A DNA stretch of 24,992 bases. Origin: Oscillospiraceae bacterium (lineage in GTDB: Bacteria; Bacillota_A; Clostridia; Oscillospirales; Oscillospiraceae). This document shows, piece by piece, positions 15,199-22,744 of the stretch. The DNA lies in contig JAFUPG010000017.1 in assembly GCA_017481325.1 (NCBI GenBank), forward strand, positions 1-24,992, given 5' to 3'. The position numbers were made by a program, and so were the translations under genes. The notes below the pieces were generated by a model that did no database searches, had not been told where the DNA came from, and was given only the letters and a program-made list of their open reading frames with translations. How positions within the stretch are numbered: position 1 is the first letter of the stretch; each line of letters opens with the position of its first letter.

Positions 15199-15362
15199 GA
15201 TATATTGCTTCGGCAATATGATATGCGGCGTTGCCGTATGATGTATTTGCTTCGCAAACATGAAATAATATCCGTTCCTTCATGTGCCGAAGGCATATAT
15301 CATCGCATTCCATGCGATATCATACCAACGGTATATCACCCGTGACGGCAGGAACGGATATC
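15199..15362. repeat. Dense array of small hairpins inside a long inverted repeat
   Basis: At least six short stem-loops follow one another: 15202-15219 (ATATTG stem, CTTCGG loop), 15222-15238, 15241-15261, about 15282-15298, 15302-15318 (perfect 7-bp stem ATCGCAT/ATGCGAT) and 15322-15334. ATATCCGTTCC (15268-15278) is the exact reverse complement of 15351-15361 and encloses the last three. Spacers read TGATAT in the first half and ATATCA in the second, so the whole block is roughly mirror-symmetric. No reading frame in it looks like a gene. Confidence 0.8.
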
Positions 15363-15365
15363 ATT

Positions 15366-15403
15366 GCAAAAAGGCAGGTTTCTGCCGAAACCTGCCTTTT
15401 TGC
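15366..15403 (-). terminator. Bidirectional terminator between the aldolase gene and tRNA-Ser
   Basis: A perfect 16-bp stem (15366-15381 with 15388-15403) with a 6-nt loop and runs of five A and five T at the two flanks. It starts 2 nt from the CCA end of the tRNA gene, so it terminates the - strand tRNA transcript and can also stop + strand transcription from the aldolase gene. Confidence 0.88.
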
Positions 15404-15404
15404 A

Positions 15405-15493
15405 TGGCGGAGCGGGTGGGATTCGAACCCACGTGGGATTGCTCCCAAACTGATTTCGAGTCAGCCCCGTTATGACCACTTCGATACCGCTCC
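15405..15493 (-). tRNA. tRNA-Ser (anticodon CGA)
   Basis: 89 nt including an encoded CCA. Read on the - strand, the acceptor stem GGAGCGG pairs with CCGCTCC. The anticodon loop CTCGAAA gives anticodon CGA (reads UCG). The long variable arm (GGGA-GCAA-TCCC) is diagnostic of a class II tRNA, and the T arm is GTGGG-TTCGAAT-CCCAC. The long extra arm plus CGA supports serine over any class I alternative. Confidence 0.95.
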
Positions 15494-15510
15494 CTATTGA
15501 CCTGTGGGTC

Positions 15511-15539
15511 ATTATAGCATCCTTTTTTGAAAAAATCAA
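15511..15539 (-). promoter_or_regulatory. Promoter of tRNA-Ser
   Basis: On the - strand, TTGATT (15539-15534), a 17-bp spacer and a perfect TATAAT (15516-15511) lie 18 nt upstream of the tRNA 5' end. It occupies the gap between the divergent tRNA and ABC exporter genes. Confidence 0.8.
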
Positions 15540-15567
15540 CCTTATTACCTATTTCCGGGAGAGAAAA

Positions 15568-17346
15568 ATGATTTTCGGTAAACATATCAACAGATACTAT
15601 CTACGATATTCGGGCTTTCTGCTGCTGGGTCTGCTGTCTCTGATCCTGGTGGACTATCTGCAGCTGCTGATCCCGAATTTCTATCAGATGATCATCAACG
15701 GCGTGACCAACGGTTGCGTAGAGGTGGATGGAACCAATGTCCCATTTGACATGGCCTTCCTCCTGGACGAGATCTGTATGCCCATGGTGCTCATCATTCT
15801 GGCCATGGTGTTTGGCCGTTTCCTGTGGCGCATTATGTTCTTCGGCTCTGCCATCCGTGTGGAGGAGGATCTGCGCAACAAAATGTTCGACAATGCCAAG
15901 GATCTAAGCCGTGAATACTATCAGGTCAATAAAGTGGGCAACCTCATGAGCCTCTTTACCAACGACCTGGATACCGTCCAGGAGTGCTTCGGCTGGGGCA
16001 TTATGATGTTCTTCGACTCGCTGCTTTTGGCGGTGCTGGCCGTGATCAAGATGTGGCGCATGGATGCCCTTCTGACCATTCTGGCCATGATCCCCATGGT
16101 TCTGCTGCTGGCCTCCGCTACGGTGGTGGGCAAGTACATGATGCGCAAGTGGGAATACCGTCAGGAGTGCTTCTCCAAGCTGTCCGACTTTGCCCAGGAG
16201 AGCTTCTCCGGCATCGCCGTGCTGAAGGCTTTCGTCAAGGAAGCCAAGGAGCTTCTGGCTTTTAAGGAGCTGAATGTGGAGAACGAAGAGGCCAACATTG
16301 CCCATACCAAGGCCTCCGTCCTCTTCCGTGTGCTGGTCACCCTCTTTGTGGAGAGCGTCATCTGCATTATCTTAGGCTACGGTGGCTACCTGGTCTACAT
16401 GGATCGCTTCAATGCCGGCCAGCTGGTGGAGTTCATCGGCTATTTCACCACCATCGTCTGGCCCATTATGGCGGTTTCCGAGCTCATCGATATGACCTCC
16501 CGTGGCAAGGCATCTCTGCACCGCATCGGCGAGCTGCTGGATGCCAAGCAGGATGTAAAGGATCGCCCCGATGCCGTGCCTCTGGAGCAGGTGCGTGGCA
16601 AAATTGAGTTCCGCAACCTGAACTTCCGCTATCCCGACGGGGAGTATGATGCCCTGGAGAACATCTCCTTTACCATTGAGGAAGGGGAGAGCGTAGGTCT
16701 GGTGGGCAAGACCGGCTCCGGCAAGACCACTCTGGTTGACCTGCTGCTTCGTACCTATAATGTGCCCGACGGTACCGTCTTTATTGACGGCCACGATGTC
16801 AACTCCGTGACCATTCGCTCTGTCCGTGAGGGCTGCGCCTATGTGCCGCAGGATAATTTCCTCTTCTCCGATACCATCGAGCATAATATCGCCTTTGGTG
16901 TAGAGGGCTATGACCGTGAGGGCATCTGCGCCGCTGCCAGGCTGGCGGATATCCACAGCAATATCAGCGATTTCGGCAAGGGCTACGATACCATTCTGGG
17001 CGAGCGTGGCGTGACCGTCTCCGGCGGCCAGAAGCAGCGTATTTCCATTGCCCGTGCCCTGATGAAGGATGCGCCCATCCTGATCCTGGACGACTCTGTC
17101 TCCGCCGTGGATACCAAAACGGAAAAGACCATTCTGGAGAATCTCCACCGCAGCAGAGCCGGTAAGACCACCATTCTGATCGCCCACCGCATCTCCACCA
17201 TCGAGAAGATGGATAAGCTGGTCTTCATTGCCGACGGCAAGCTGAAGGCCGTGGGCAGCCATGCAGAGCTCTACGAGACCTGCCCCGATTACCGCAAGAT
17301 GGTGGATCTTCAGAAGCTGGAAGAGGAAGGAGGCGCTGAAGAATGA
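15568..17346 (+). CDS. ABC exporter half-transporter with degenerate ATP site (heterodimer subunit 1)
   Basis: 592 aa. The start at 15568 is chosen because GGGAGAG lies 5 nt upstream and the frame upstream runs through the tRNA promoter and gene. The N-terminal half (about 10-330) is a six-helix exporter membrane domain. The C-terminal ATPase has Walker A GKTGSGKT (380-387), Q-loop YVPQDN, a canonical signature VSGGQ (484-488), Walker B ILILD ending at Asp508, and the switch His in IAHRIST. The residue after Walker B is Asp509, not the catalytic Glu, which is the mark of the non-hydrolysing site in heterodimeric exporters such as TM287/288, BmrC/D and LmrCD. Its partner is the next gene, overlapping by 4 nt. 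The substrate (drug, lipid or peptide) is not evident. Confidence 0.92.
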   Translation: MIFGKHINRYYLRYSGFLLLGLLSLILVDYLQLLIPNFYQMIINGVTNGCVEVDGTNVPFDMAFLLDEICMPMVLIILAMVFGRFLWRIMFFGSAIRVEEDLRNKMFDNAKDLSREYYQVNKVGNLMSLFTNDLDTVQECFGWGIMMFFDSLLLAVLAVIKMWRMDALLTILAMIPMVLLLASATVVGKYMMRKWEYRQECFSKLSDFAQESFSGIAVLKAFVKEAKELLAFKELNVENEEANIAHTKASVLFRVLVTLFVESVICIILGYGGYLVYMDRFNAGQLVEFIGYFTTIVWPIMAVSELIDMTSRGKASLHRIGELLDAKQDVKDRPDAVPLEQVRGKIEFRNLNFRYPDGEYDALENISFTIEEGESVGLVGKTGSGKTTLVDLLLRTYNVPDGTVFIDGHDVNSVTIRSVREGCAYVPQDNFLFSDTIEHNIAFGVEGYDREGICAAARLADIHSNISDFGKGYDTILGERGVTVSGGQKQRISIARALMKDAPILILDDSVSAVDTKTEKTILENLHRSRAGKTTILIAHRISTIEKMDKLVFIADGKLKAVGSHAELYETCPDYRKMVDLQKLEEEGGAEE

Positions 17347-19232
17347 GAGAATACTTACCCATCCTGATCGTCGGCGCCATGATCGGTTTTTTCTCTGTGC
17401 TGTTTATTGTGATCTACGCCCTGGAAAAGAACAAAAAGGAGACCATGGGATTTGACCGCCATATGCCCGACGGCGAGATCATCAAGCGCCTGCTGCAGTA
17501 TGCCAAGCCCTACTGGAAGACTTTTGTGGCTATTTTGTTCATCATGCTCTTCTCCATCTTCTACGATCTGGTGGGCCCTCTGCTCATCGGCGATCTGGTA
17601 GAGCTGGTGGAGACGGATTTTGAACTCTCCAAGCTCTTTACCATGGTGGGACTCTATGCCGGCCTGCTGGCAGTGAGCCTGGTGTGTACCTACATTCAGG
17701 CCATGCTGCTGCAGCGCATCGGCCAGAAGATCCTGTCCAAGCTGCGCCGGGATACCTTCACCCACATCGAAAAGCTCTCCCATGCCCAGCTGAACAATAT
17801 CCCCGTGGGCAAGCTGGTCACCCGTGTCAGCAATGACCCCAATGCCATCAGCTATATGTTCACCAACATTCTGGTTACCCTGGTGAAGAACATCATGGTC
17901 ATTTTCGGCGTTCTGGTGGCCATGCTGATGCTCAACTACGCCCTGACCCTCATGGTGCTGTGCTTTGCTCCCTTTATCGTCCTCTTTACGGTGATCTTCC
18001 GCAAGTTCTCCCGTAAGGCTCACCGCAAGGTCAGCGATGCCACCACCGATGTCAATACCTATCTCTCCGAGAACCTCTCCGGCATCAAGATCACCCAGAT
18101 CTTCAACCGGGAGCAGCAGAAGATGGACGACTTTACCGTCAAAAGCCGAGCCATGAAAAAGGCCAAGCAGAACCGTATGTTCGTCTTCGGCATCTTCCGC
18201 CCCATGGTCTATATGCTCAATATCTCCTGCGTGCTGTGCCTGTTCTATCTGGGCGCCCGGGGCTATATTAAGGAGACACAGTGGTTCGGTCAGCTCATCG
18301 ACGGCGGCATCATCGTCTCCTTCTACATGTATATCTCCAAGTTCTTCAACCCCATCCAGACCCTGGCAGAGCAGTTTGATATGCTGCAACGCTCCTTCGC
18401 CTCGGCGGAGAAGATCTTCACCATTCTGGACATGGTGCCGGAGGTGGTGGACGAGCCCGATGCCGTCGAGTTGGAGGAAATTCGTGGTGAGATCGAGTTC
18501 AAGGACGTCTGGTTTGCCTACAATCCCGGCGAGTGGGTTCTCAAGGGCGTGTCCTTCCATGTGCAGCCCAAGCAGACCGTGGCCTTTGTGGGCTCCACCG
18601 GCTCCGGTAAGACCACGATCCTGTCCCTGATCTGCCGCAACTACGATATCCAGAAGGGTCAGATCCTCATTGACGGCATGGATATCCGCAAGATCAAGAT
18701 CGCCTCGCTCCGCCGCCATTTCGGCCAGATGCTGCAGGATGTGTTCCTTTTCTCCGGCGATATCCGCAGCAACATTGTCCTGCGCAAGGACGATGTCAGC
18801 GACGAGGAGGTCATGGAGGCCTGCCGCTATGTCAATGCCGACAGCTTTATCAATAAGCTGGAGGGCGGCCTGGACGAGGTGGTTCGGGAGCGTGGCAACA
18901 ACTTCTCCGCCGGTCAGCGCCAGCTGCTGAGCTTTGCCCGTACCATTCTGCACAAGCCCTCGGTGATCATCCTGGACGAGGCCACCGCCAACATCGACAC
19001 GGAGACCGAGCTGCTGATCCAGGATTCCCTGGAGCGCATCAAGACCATCGGCACCATGCTCATCGTTGCCCACCGCCTGTCCACCATTCAGCATGCGGAT
19101 AATATCATCGTCCTCTCCCACGGTGTCATCGTGGAGCAGGGCGATCACCAGGAGCTTCTGCGCCGGAAAGGCCGCTACCACCGCCTGTACACCCTACAGT
19201 TCAGCAAGCAGCAGCTTCTGAAAAGTGAATAA
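17343..19232 (+). CDS. ABC exporter half-transporter with canonical ATP site (heterodimer subunit 2)
   Basis: 629 aa, start overlapping the upstream stop (ATGA). The ATPase domain has Walker A GSTGSGKT (417-424), Q-loop QMLQDV, a signature read as FSAGQ, and Walker B ending in Asp545-Glu546 with the catalytic Glu present; the switch His is in VAHRLST. Combined with subunit 1 this gives one active and one inactive ATP site. Besides the six-helix exporter domain there is an additional hydrophobic helix at residues 5-27, followed by a charged stretch, so the subunit may have an extra N-terminal transmembrane segment. A hairpin terminator follows 5 nt after the stop. Multidrug or lipid export is typical of the family but unproven here. 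Confidence 0.92.
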   Translation: MREYLPILIVGAMIGFFSVLFIVIYALEKNKKETMGFDRHMPDGEIIKRLLQYAKPYWKTFVAILFIMLFSIFYDLVGPLLIGDLVELVETDFELSKLFTMVGLYAGLLAVSLVCTYIQAMLLQRIGQKILSKLRRDTFTHIEKLSHAQLNNIPVGKLVTRVSNDPNAISYMFTNILVTLVKNIMVIFGVLVAMLMLNYALTLMVLCFAPFIVLFTVIFRKFSRKAHRKVSDATTDVNTYLSENLSGIKITQIFNREQQKMDDFTVKSRAMKKAKQNRMFVFGIFRPMVYMLNISCVLCLFYLGARGYIKETQWFGQLIDGGIIVSFYMYISKFFNPIQTLAEQFDMLQRSFASAEKIFTILDMVPEVVDEPDAVELEEIRGEIEFKDVWFAYNPGEWVLKGVSFHVQPKQTVAFVGSTGSGKTTILSLICRNYDIQKGQILIDGMDIRKIKIASLRRHFGQMLQDVFLFSGDIRSNIVLRKDDVSDEEVMEACRYVNADSFINKLEGGLDEVVRERGNNFSAGQRQLLSFARTILHKPSVIILDEATANIDTETELLIQDSLERIKTIGTMLIVAHRLSTIQHADNIIVLSHGVIVEQGDHQELLRRKGRYHRLYTLQFSKQQLLKSE

Positions 19233-19237
19233 ATCCC

Positions 19238-19270
19238 GACGCAGCCTCCCAAAAGAGGCTGCGTCCTTTG
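19238..19270 (+). terminator. Terminator of the ABC exporter operon
   Basis: A perfect 11-bp GC-rich stem (19238-19248 with 19255-19265) with a 6-nt loop, followed by CTTTGTTCT. The T-tract is interrupted, so it is a weaker intrinsic terminator than the others in the window. Confidence 0.7.
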
Positions 19271-19329
19271 TTCTGGCATAATATCTAATTTCCAATAAGG
19301 AAATCATTTGAAATTCTATGAATAGACAA

Positions 19330-19358
19330 TTGATATTTTGCGGAAAAAAGGCGATAAT
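19330..19358 (+). promoter_or_regulatory. Promoter of the xpt-cofE-like-guaA operon
   Basis: TTGATA (19330-19335), 17 bp and GATAAT (19353-19358) lie 32 nt before the xpt start. The leader is too short to hold a purine riboswitch, and none of that riboswitch's conserved junction sequences are visible upstream. Confidence 0.6.
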
Positions 19359-19390
19359 AAGGATGCATTTTTTTCTTTGGAGGTACTGCG

Positions 19391-19960
19391 TTGCAAGCAC
19401 TGAAAAACCGAATTATCCGTGAAGGACGGATCTTGCCCGGCAACATCATCAAAGTTGACGGATTTCTCAATCATCAGGTAGACACCCGTTTCCTGGCTGA
19501 GCTGGCCGACGAATTTGCTCGCCGTTTTGATCTGACCGGCGTGACCAAGATCCTCACTGCCGAGGCCAGTGGCATTGCCCTGGCAGCCATCTGCTCCTAT
19601 CGCTACGGTGTTCCCATGATCTTTGCCAAGAAGGCGAAGAGCGACAATATTGAGGGCGGTCTGTATCAGAGCGAGATCTTCTCCTATACTTACCGCAAGA
19701 AGACCACCCTGATCTGCTCCATGGAGCGCCTTACCTCTGAGGATAAGGTGCTGATTATCGATGACTTCCTGGCCAACGGTCAGGCCATCCGTGGCCTGGT
19801 GGACATTGTCAAGCAGGCCGGTGCGGAACTGTTGGGCATTGGTATCGCTGTGGAAAAAGGCTTCCAGCACGGCGGCGACGGCCTCCGTGAGGACGGCTAT
19901 CATGTAGAGTCTCTGGCAATTATTGAACAGGCCGACGAGAACGGCTTTGTATTCCGCTGA
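19391..19960 (+). CDS. xpt: Xanthine phosphoribosyltransferase
   Basis: 189 aa, close to B. subtilis Xpt length. It converts xanthine plus PRPP to XMP in purine salvage. The start is a TTG at 19391, supported by GGAGGT 6 nt upstream and by family-like sequence beginning at once (LKNRIIREGRILPGNIIKVD); no ATG fits. The PRPP-binding block is VLIIDDFLANGQA (120-132), and FAKKAKSDNIEG is the family-specific hood segment. It is first in a three-gene operon with a CofE-like gene and guaA, so XMP made here can be aminated directly to GMP. A non-ATG start may keep its level below that of the downstream genes. Confidence 0.94.
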   Translation: MQALKNRIIREGRILPGNIIKVDGFLNHQVDTRFLAELADEFARRFDLTGVTKILTAEASGIALAAICSYRYGVPMIFAKKAKSDNIEGGLYQSEIFSYTYRKKTTLICSMERLTSEDKVLIIDDFLANGQAIRGLVDIVKQAGAELLGIGIAVEKGFQHGGDGLREDGYHVESLAIIEQADENGFVFR

Positions 19961-19987
19961 AAATTCATTCGAAAGAAGGATTAAGAT

Positions 19988-21178
19988 ATGAACCGTAAAA
20001 TTGGAACTATCTCCCGTGGCATCCGCTGCCCCATCATCCGTCAGGGTGATGACCTGGCGCAGATCGTTGTGACCAGCGTACTGGAAGCTGCCGAACAGGG
20101 CGGTTACAGTGTGAAGGACCGTGATGTCGTGGGCATTACCGAGTCTGTGGTAGCCCGTGCCCAGGGCAACTATGCCTCTGTGGACGACATTGCTGCCGAT
20201 ATCCGTGCCAAGTTCGGCGGGGAAGAGGTGGGCGTGATCCTGCCCATCCTGTCCAGAAACCGCTTTGCTATCTGCCTCCGTGGCATCGCCAAGGGCGTGA
20301 AGAAGGTCGTTCTCATGCTCAGCTATCCCTCCGACGAGGTGGGTAACGAGCTGGTCTCCCTGGATCAGCTGGACGAGGCCGGTATCGACCCCTTCAAGGA
20401 TGTTTTGACCGCAGCTCAGTTCCGTGAGAAGTTTGGTGACAGCCGCCACCCCTTCACCGGCATGGACTATATCAGCTACTATACCCAGGTCATTGAGGAT
20501 TGCGGCGCTGAGGCGCAGGTCATCCTGGCCAATGATCCCCGTGCCGTCCTGGCCTATACCAAGAATGTGCTGGCCTGCGATATCCACACCCGTGAGCGCA
20601 CCAAGCGCCGCCTCCGTGCCGCCGGTGCCGAGATCGTCTACAGCATGGACGATATCCTCACCGCTCCCGTCAACGGCAGCGGCTGCAACGAGCAGTATGG
20701 CCTCCTGGGCTCCAACAAGGCCACTGAGGACACCATCAAGCTCTTCCCCCGTGCCTGCCAGAGTCTGGTAGAGGACATTCAGGCTCGCTTCCTGCAGGAA
20801 ACCGGCAAGCACGTGGAGGTCATGGTCTACGGCGACGGCGCCTTCAAGGACCCCGTTGGCAAGATCTGGGAGCTGGCTGACCCCTGCGTAGGTGTGGCAT
20901 ATACTGCCGGTCTGGAAGGCACTCCCAACGAGCTGAAGCTGAAATTCCTGGCAGATAATGATTTCAGCGAGCTCTCCGGCGAGGCACTGCAGCAGGCCAT
21001 TTCCCAGCGCATCCGTGAGAAGGAGAACAATCTGGTGGGCAAGATGGCCTCCGAAGGCACCACCCCCCGCCATCTCACCGACCTCATCGGCTCCCTCTGC
21101 GATCTGACCAGCGGCTCCGGCGATAAGGGTACGCCCATTATCCACATCCAGGGTTATTTTGATAACTTCACCGACTAA
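19988..21178 (+). CDS. CofE-like (coenzyme F420-0:L-glutamate ligase family) protein of unknown role
   Basis: 396 aa. The start at 19988 is preceded by AAGAAGGA. The N-terminus (ISRGIRCPIIRQGDD, then DVVGITESVVARAQGN) and GDGAFKDPVGKIWELADP resemble the F420_ligase/CofE family, whose archaeal members add glutamate to F420-0 in a GTP-dependent amide-forming reaction. No other F420 genes are present and Clostridia generally do not make F420, so the literal function is doubtful. It lies 27 nt after xpt and 10 nt before guaA, so it is part of a purine operon. A nucleotide-dependent amide ligase acting on a purine-related or glutamate-containing substrate is the most that can be inferred. The family call rests on remembered sequence features, not a search. 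Confidence 0.7.
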   Translation: MNRKIGTISRGIRCPIIRQGDDLAQIVVTSVLEAAEQGGYSVKDRDVVGITESVVARAQGNYASVDDIAADIRAKFGGEEVGVILPILSRNRFAICLRGIAKGVKKVVLMLSYPSDEVGNELVSLDQLDEAGIDPFKDVLTAAQFREKFGDSRHPFTGMDYISYYTQVIEDCGAEAQVILANDPRAVLAYTKNVLACDIHTRERTKRRLRAAGAEIVYSMDDILTAPVNGSGCNEQYGLLGSNKATEDTIKLFPRACQSLVEDIQARFLQETGKHVEVMVYGDGAFKDPVGKIWELADPCVGVAYTAGLEGTPNELKLKFLADNDFSELSGEALQQAISQRIREKENNLVGKMASEGTTPRHLTDLIGSLCDLTSGSGDKGTPIIHIQGYFDNFTD

Positions 21179-21188
21179 GGTAAGAATT

Positions 21189-22478
21189 ATGAAGCAGGAT
21201 ATGATTGTGATTCTGGATCTGGGCAGCGAGGAAAATGCCCGCCTTGCCCGTGAGATCCGTGCCCTTGGCGTCTACAGCGAGATCCATCCCCATGATATTA
21301 CTCCCGAGCAGCTGCAAGCGCTGCCCAATGTGAAGGGTATCATTGTCAACGGCGGCGCAAACCGCATTGTGGACGGTGAAGAGATCCGTGTTTCCAAGGA
21401 GATCCTCAATGCGCCTGTTCCTGTCCTCACCGTGGATTACGACGGCGATCTGACCTGGCCGGAGGATCAGAAGGAACGGGAAAATATTCTCTCCGGCTTT
21501 ATCTTTGGCCTGTGCGCTGCGGAGGCCAACTGGAATATGGAGAACTTCATCTCCGATCAGGTGGAACTGATTCGCCGTCAGGTAGGGGATAAGAAGGTGC
21601 TTCTGGCGCTTTCCGGCGGTGTAGATTCTTCTGTGGTGGCAGCGCTGCTGATCAAAGCCATTGGCAAGCAGCTTACCTGTGTCCATGTGAACCACGGCCT
21701 GCTCCGCAAGGGCGAGCCGGAGGAGGTCATTCGGGTCTTCCGGGACGAGATGGATGCCAATCTGGTCTACGTGGATGCGGTGGATCGCTTCCTGGACAAG
21801 CTGGCCGGTGTCAGTGATCCCGAGACCAAGCGTAAGATCATCGGAGCGGAGTTTATCCGAGTGTTCGAGGAGGAGGCACGCAAGCTGGACGGCATCTCCT
21901 TCCTGGGGCAGGGAACCATCTACCCCGATATCATCGAGTCCGGCACCAAGACCGCCAAAGTGGTCAAGAGTCACCACAATGTAGGTGGTCTCCCCGAGGA
22001 TCTGCAGTTTGAACTGGTAGAGCCTCTGAAGATGCTCTTTAAGGACGAAGTCCGTGCCTGCGGCAAGGCCCTGGGTCTGCCCGACGGCATGGTCTACCGC
22101 CAGCCTTTCCCCGGCCCCGGCCTGGGTGTCCGCTGCCTGGGTGCTATCACCCGTGAGCGGCTGGAGGCGGTACGGGAATCCGATGCCATCCTCCGTGAAG
22201 AGTTTGCCAAGAACGGTCTGGAGGGCAAGGTGTGGCAGTATTTCACCGCCATTCCCGATTTCACCTCCGTGGGTGTCCGTGATGGCAAGCGCTCCGACGA
22301 GTGGTCCTGCATCCTCCGTGCGGTCAACACGGTAGATGCCATGACCGCCACCGTGGAAGAGGTCCCCTTCGCTCTCCTGCAGCACATCACCAAGCGCATC
22401 ACCACCGAGGTCAAAGGCATCAACCGTGTCCTCTACGACCTGACCCCCAAGCCCACAGGCACCATCGAGTGGGAATGA
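21189..22478 (+). CDS. guaA: GMP synthase with a truncated, catalytically dead glutaminase domain
   Basis: 429 aa, about 80-90 residues shorter than standard GuaA. The start at 21189 follows TAAGG and gives the normal N-terminus (MIVILDLGSEENARLAREIR). The ATP-pyrophosphatase domain is intact: LSGGVDSSVVA (PP-loop, 141-151), HVNHGLLRKGE, LGQGTIYPDIIESG, and the dimerisation domain from FPGPGLGVRCLG to the terminal TIEWE. The class I glutaminase domain stops where the nucleophile elbow should be: VPVLTVDYDG (77-86) replaces the usual PVLGICYG, putting Asp83 in place of Cys, and the chain then jumps to the segment that normally follows the His-x-Glu residues (ENILSGFIFGLC, 98-109). It should aminate XMP with free ammonia or ammonia from a partner, not from glutamine hydrolysed in cis. 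It is last in the operon with xpt and the CofE-like gene. Confidence 0.9.
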   Translation: MKQDMIVILDLGSEENARLAREIRALGVYSEIHPHDITPEQLQALPNVKGIIVNGGANRIVDGEEIRVSKEILNAPVPVLTVDYDGDLTWPEDQKERENILSGFIFGLCAAEANWNMENFISDQVELIRRQVGDKKVLLALSGGVDSSVVAALLIKAIGKQLTCVHVNHGLLRKGEPEEVIRVFRDEMDANLVYVDAVDRFLDKLAGVSDPETKRKIIGAEFIRVFEEEARKLDGISFLGQGTIYPDIIESGTKTAKVVKSHHNVGGLPEDLQFELVEPLKMLFKDEVRACGKALGLPDGMVYRQPFPGPGLGVRCLGAITRERLEAVRESDAILREEFAKNGLEGKVWQYFTAIPDFTSVGVRDGKRSDEWSCILRAVNTVDAMTATVEEVPFALLQHITKRITTEVKGINRVLYDLTPKPTGTIEWE

Positions 22479-22513
22479 GCCTAAGTGGCTGTGTGGTTCT
22501 TTGAATAGTTAGA

Positions 22514-22559
22514 AAAACACCATATTTTGCGAGCAAAACCGCAAAATACGGTGTTTTTT
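22514..22559 (+). terminator. Rho-independent terminator of the purine operon
   Basis: An 18-bp stem with one mismatch (22514-22531 with 22540-22557) and an 8-nt loop, followed by a run of six T. It lies 35 nt after the guaA stop codon. Confidence 0.88.
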
Positions 22560-22644
22560 GTTCTTGTTTTACACAATTCAAAAACTGTCATTTTGAATTT
22601 GACCAACTTTTGACCAACAGTTTCCCACTTAGGTTTTTCTATAT
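22560..22644. other. Candidate boundary of an integrated element downstream of guaA
   Basis: Two copies of TTTGACCAAC (22598-22607 and 22609-22618) lie in direct orientation with an 11-bp period, as expected of arm-type or core integrase binding sites. CCTAAGTGG just after the guaA stop (22480-22488) is the exact reverse complement of 22625-22633. From about here the DNA becomes AT-richer. The att assignment is inference; the duplicate site would lie outside the window. Confidence 0.35.
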
Positions 22645-22677
22645 ATACTTGCAAGTATTTATTTTAAGTGGTAATAT
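22645..22677 (+). promoter_or_regulatory. Promoter of the recombinase-like gene with a palindrome on the -35 box
   Basis: TTGCAA (22649-22654), 17 bp and TAATAT (22672-22677). The -35 sits at the centre of a perfect 14-bp palindrome, ATACTTGCAAGTAT (22645-22658), which could be the operator of a repressor or of the protein's own product. Confidence 0.55.
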
Positions 22678-22744
22678 TGTTGTGAAGATACATTTTTCTG
22701 CAAAACCCATCGGCTCATAAATTTATTTATGGAGGTGTTTTATA

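Noticed and set aside
17355..19181. A 608-codon - strand frame opposite ABC subunit 2, and a similar 609-codon frame at 19316-21145
   Set aside because: Both are antisense shadows of well-identified genes; high GC at third positions removes stop codons from the complementary frame, and the predicted proteins are compositionally odd.
19233..19390. Purine riboswitch ahead of xpt
   Set aside because: The guanine riboswitch normally seen before xpt in Firmicutes was looked for, but neither its conserved junction sequences nor its paired loops are present, and the leader after the promoter is only about 30 nt.
19988..21178. Evidence for coenzyme F420 biosynthesis
   Set aside because: Only a CofE-like gene is present, inside a purine operon; no other F420 gene is visible, so the pathway is not claimed.
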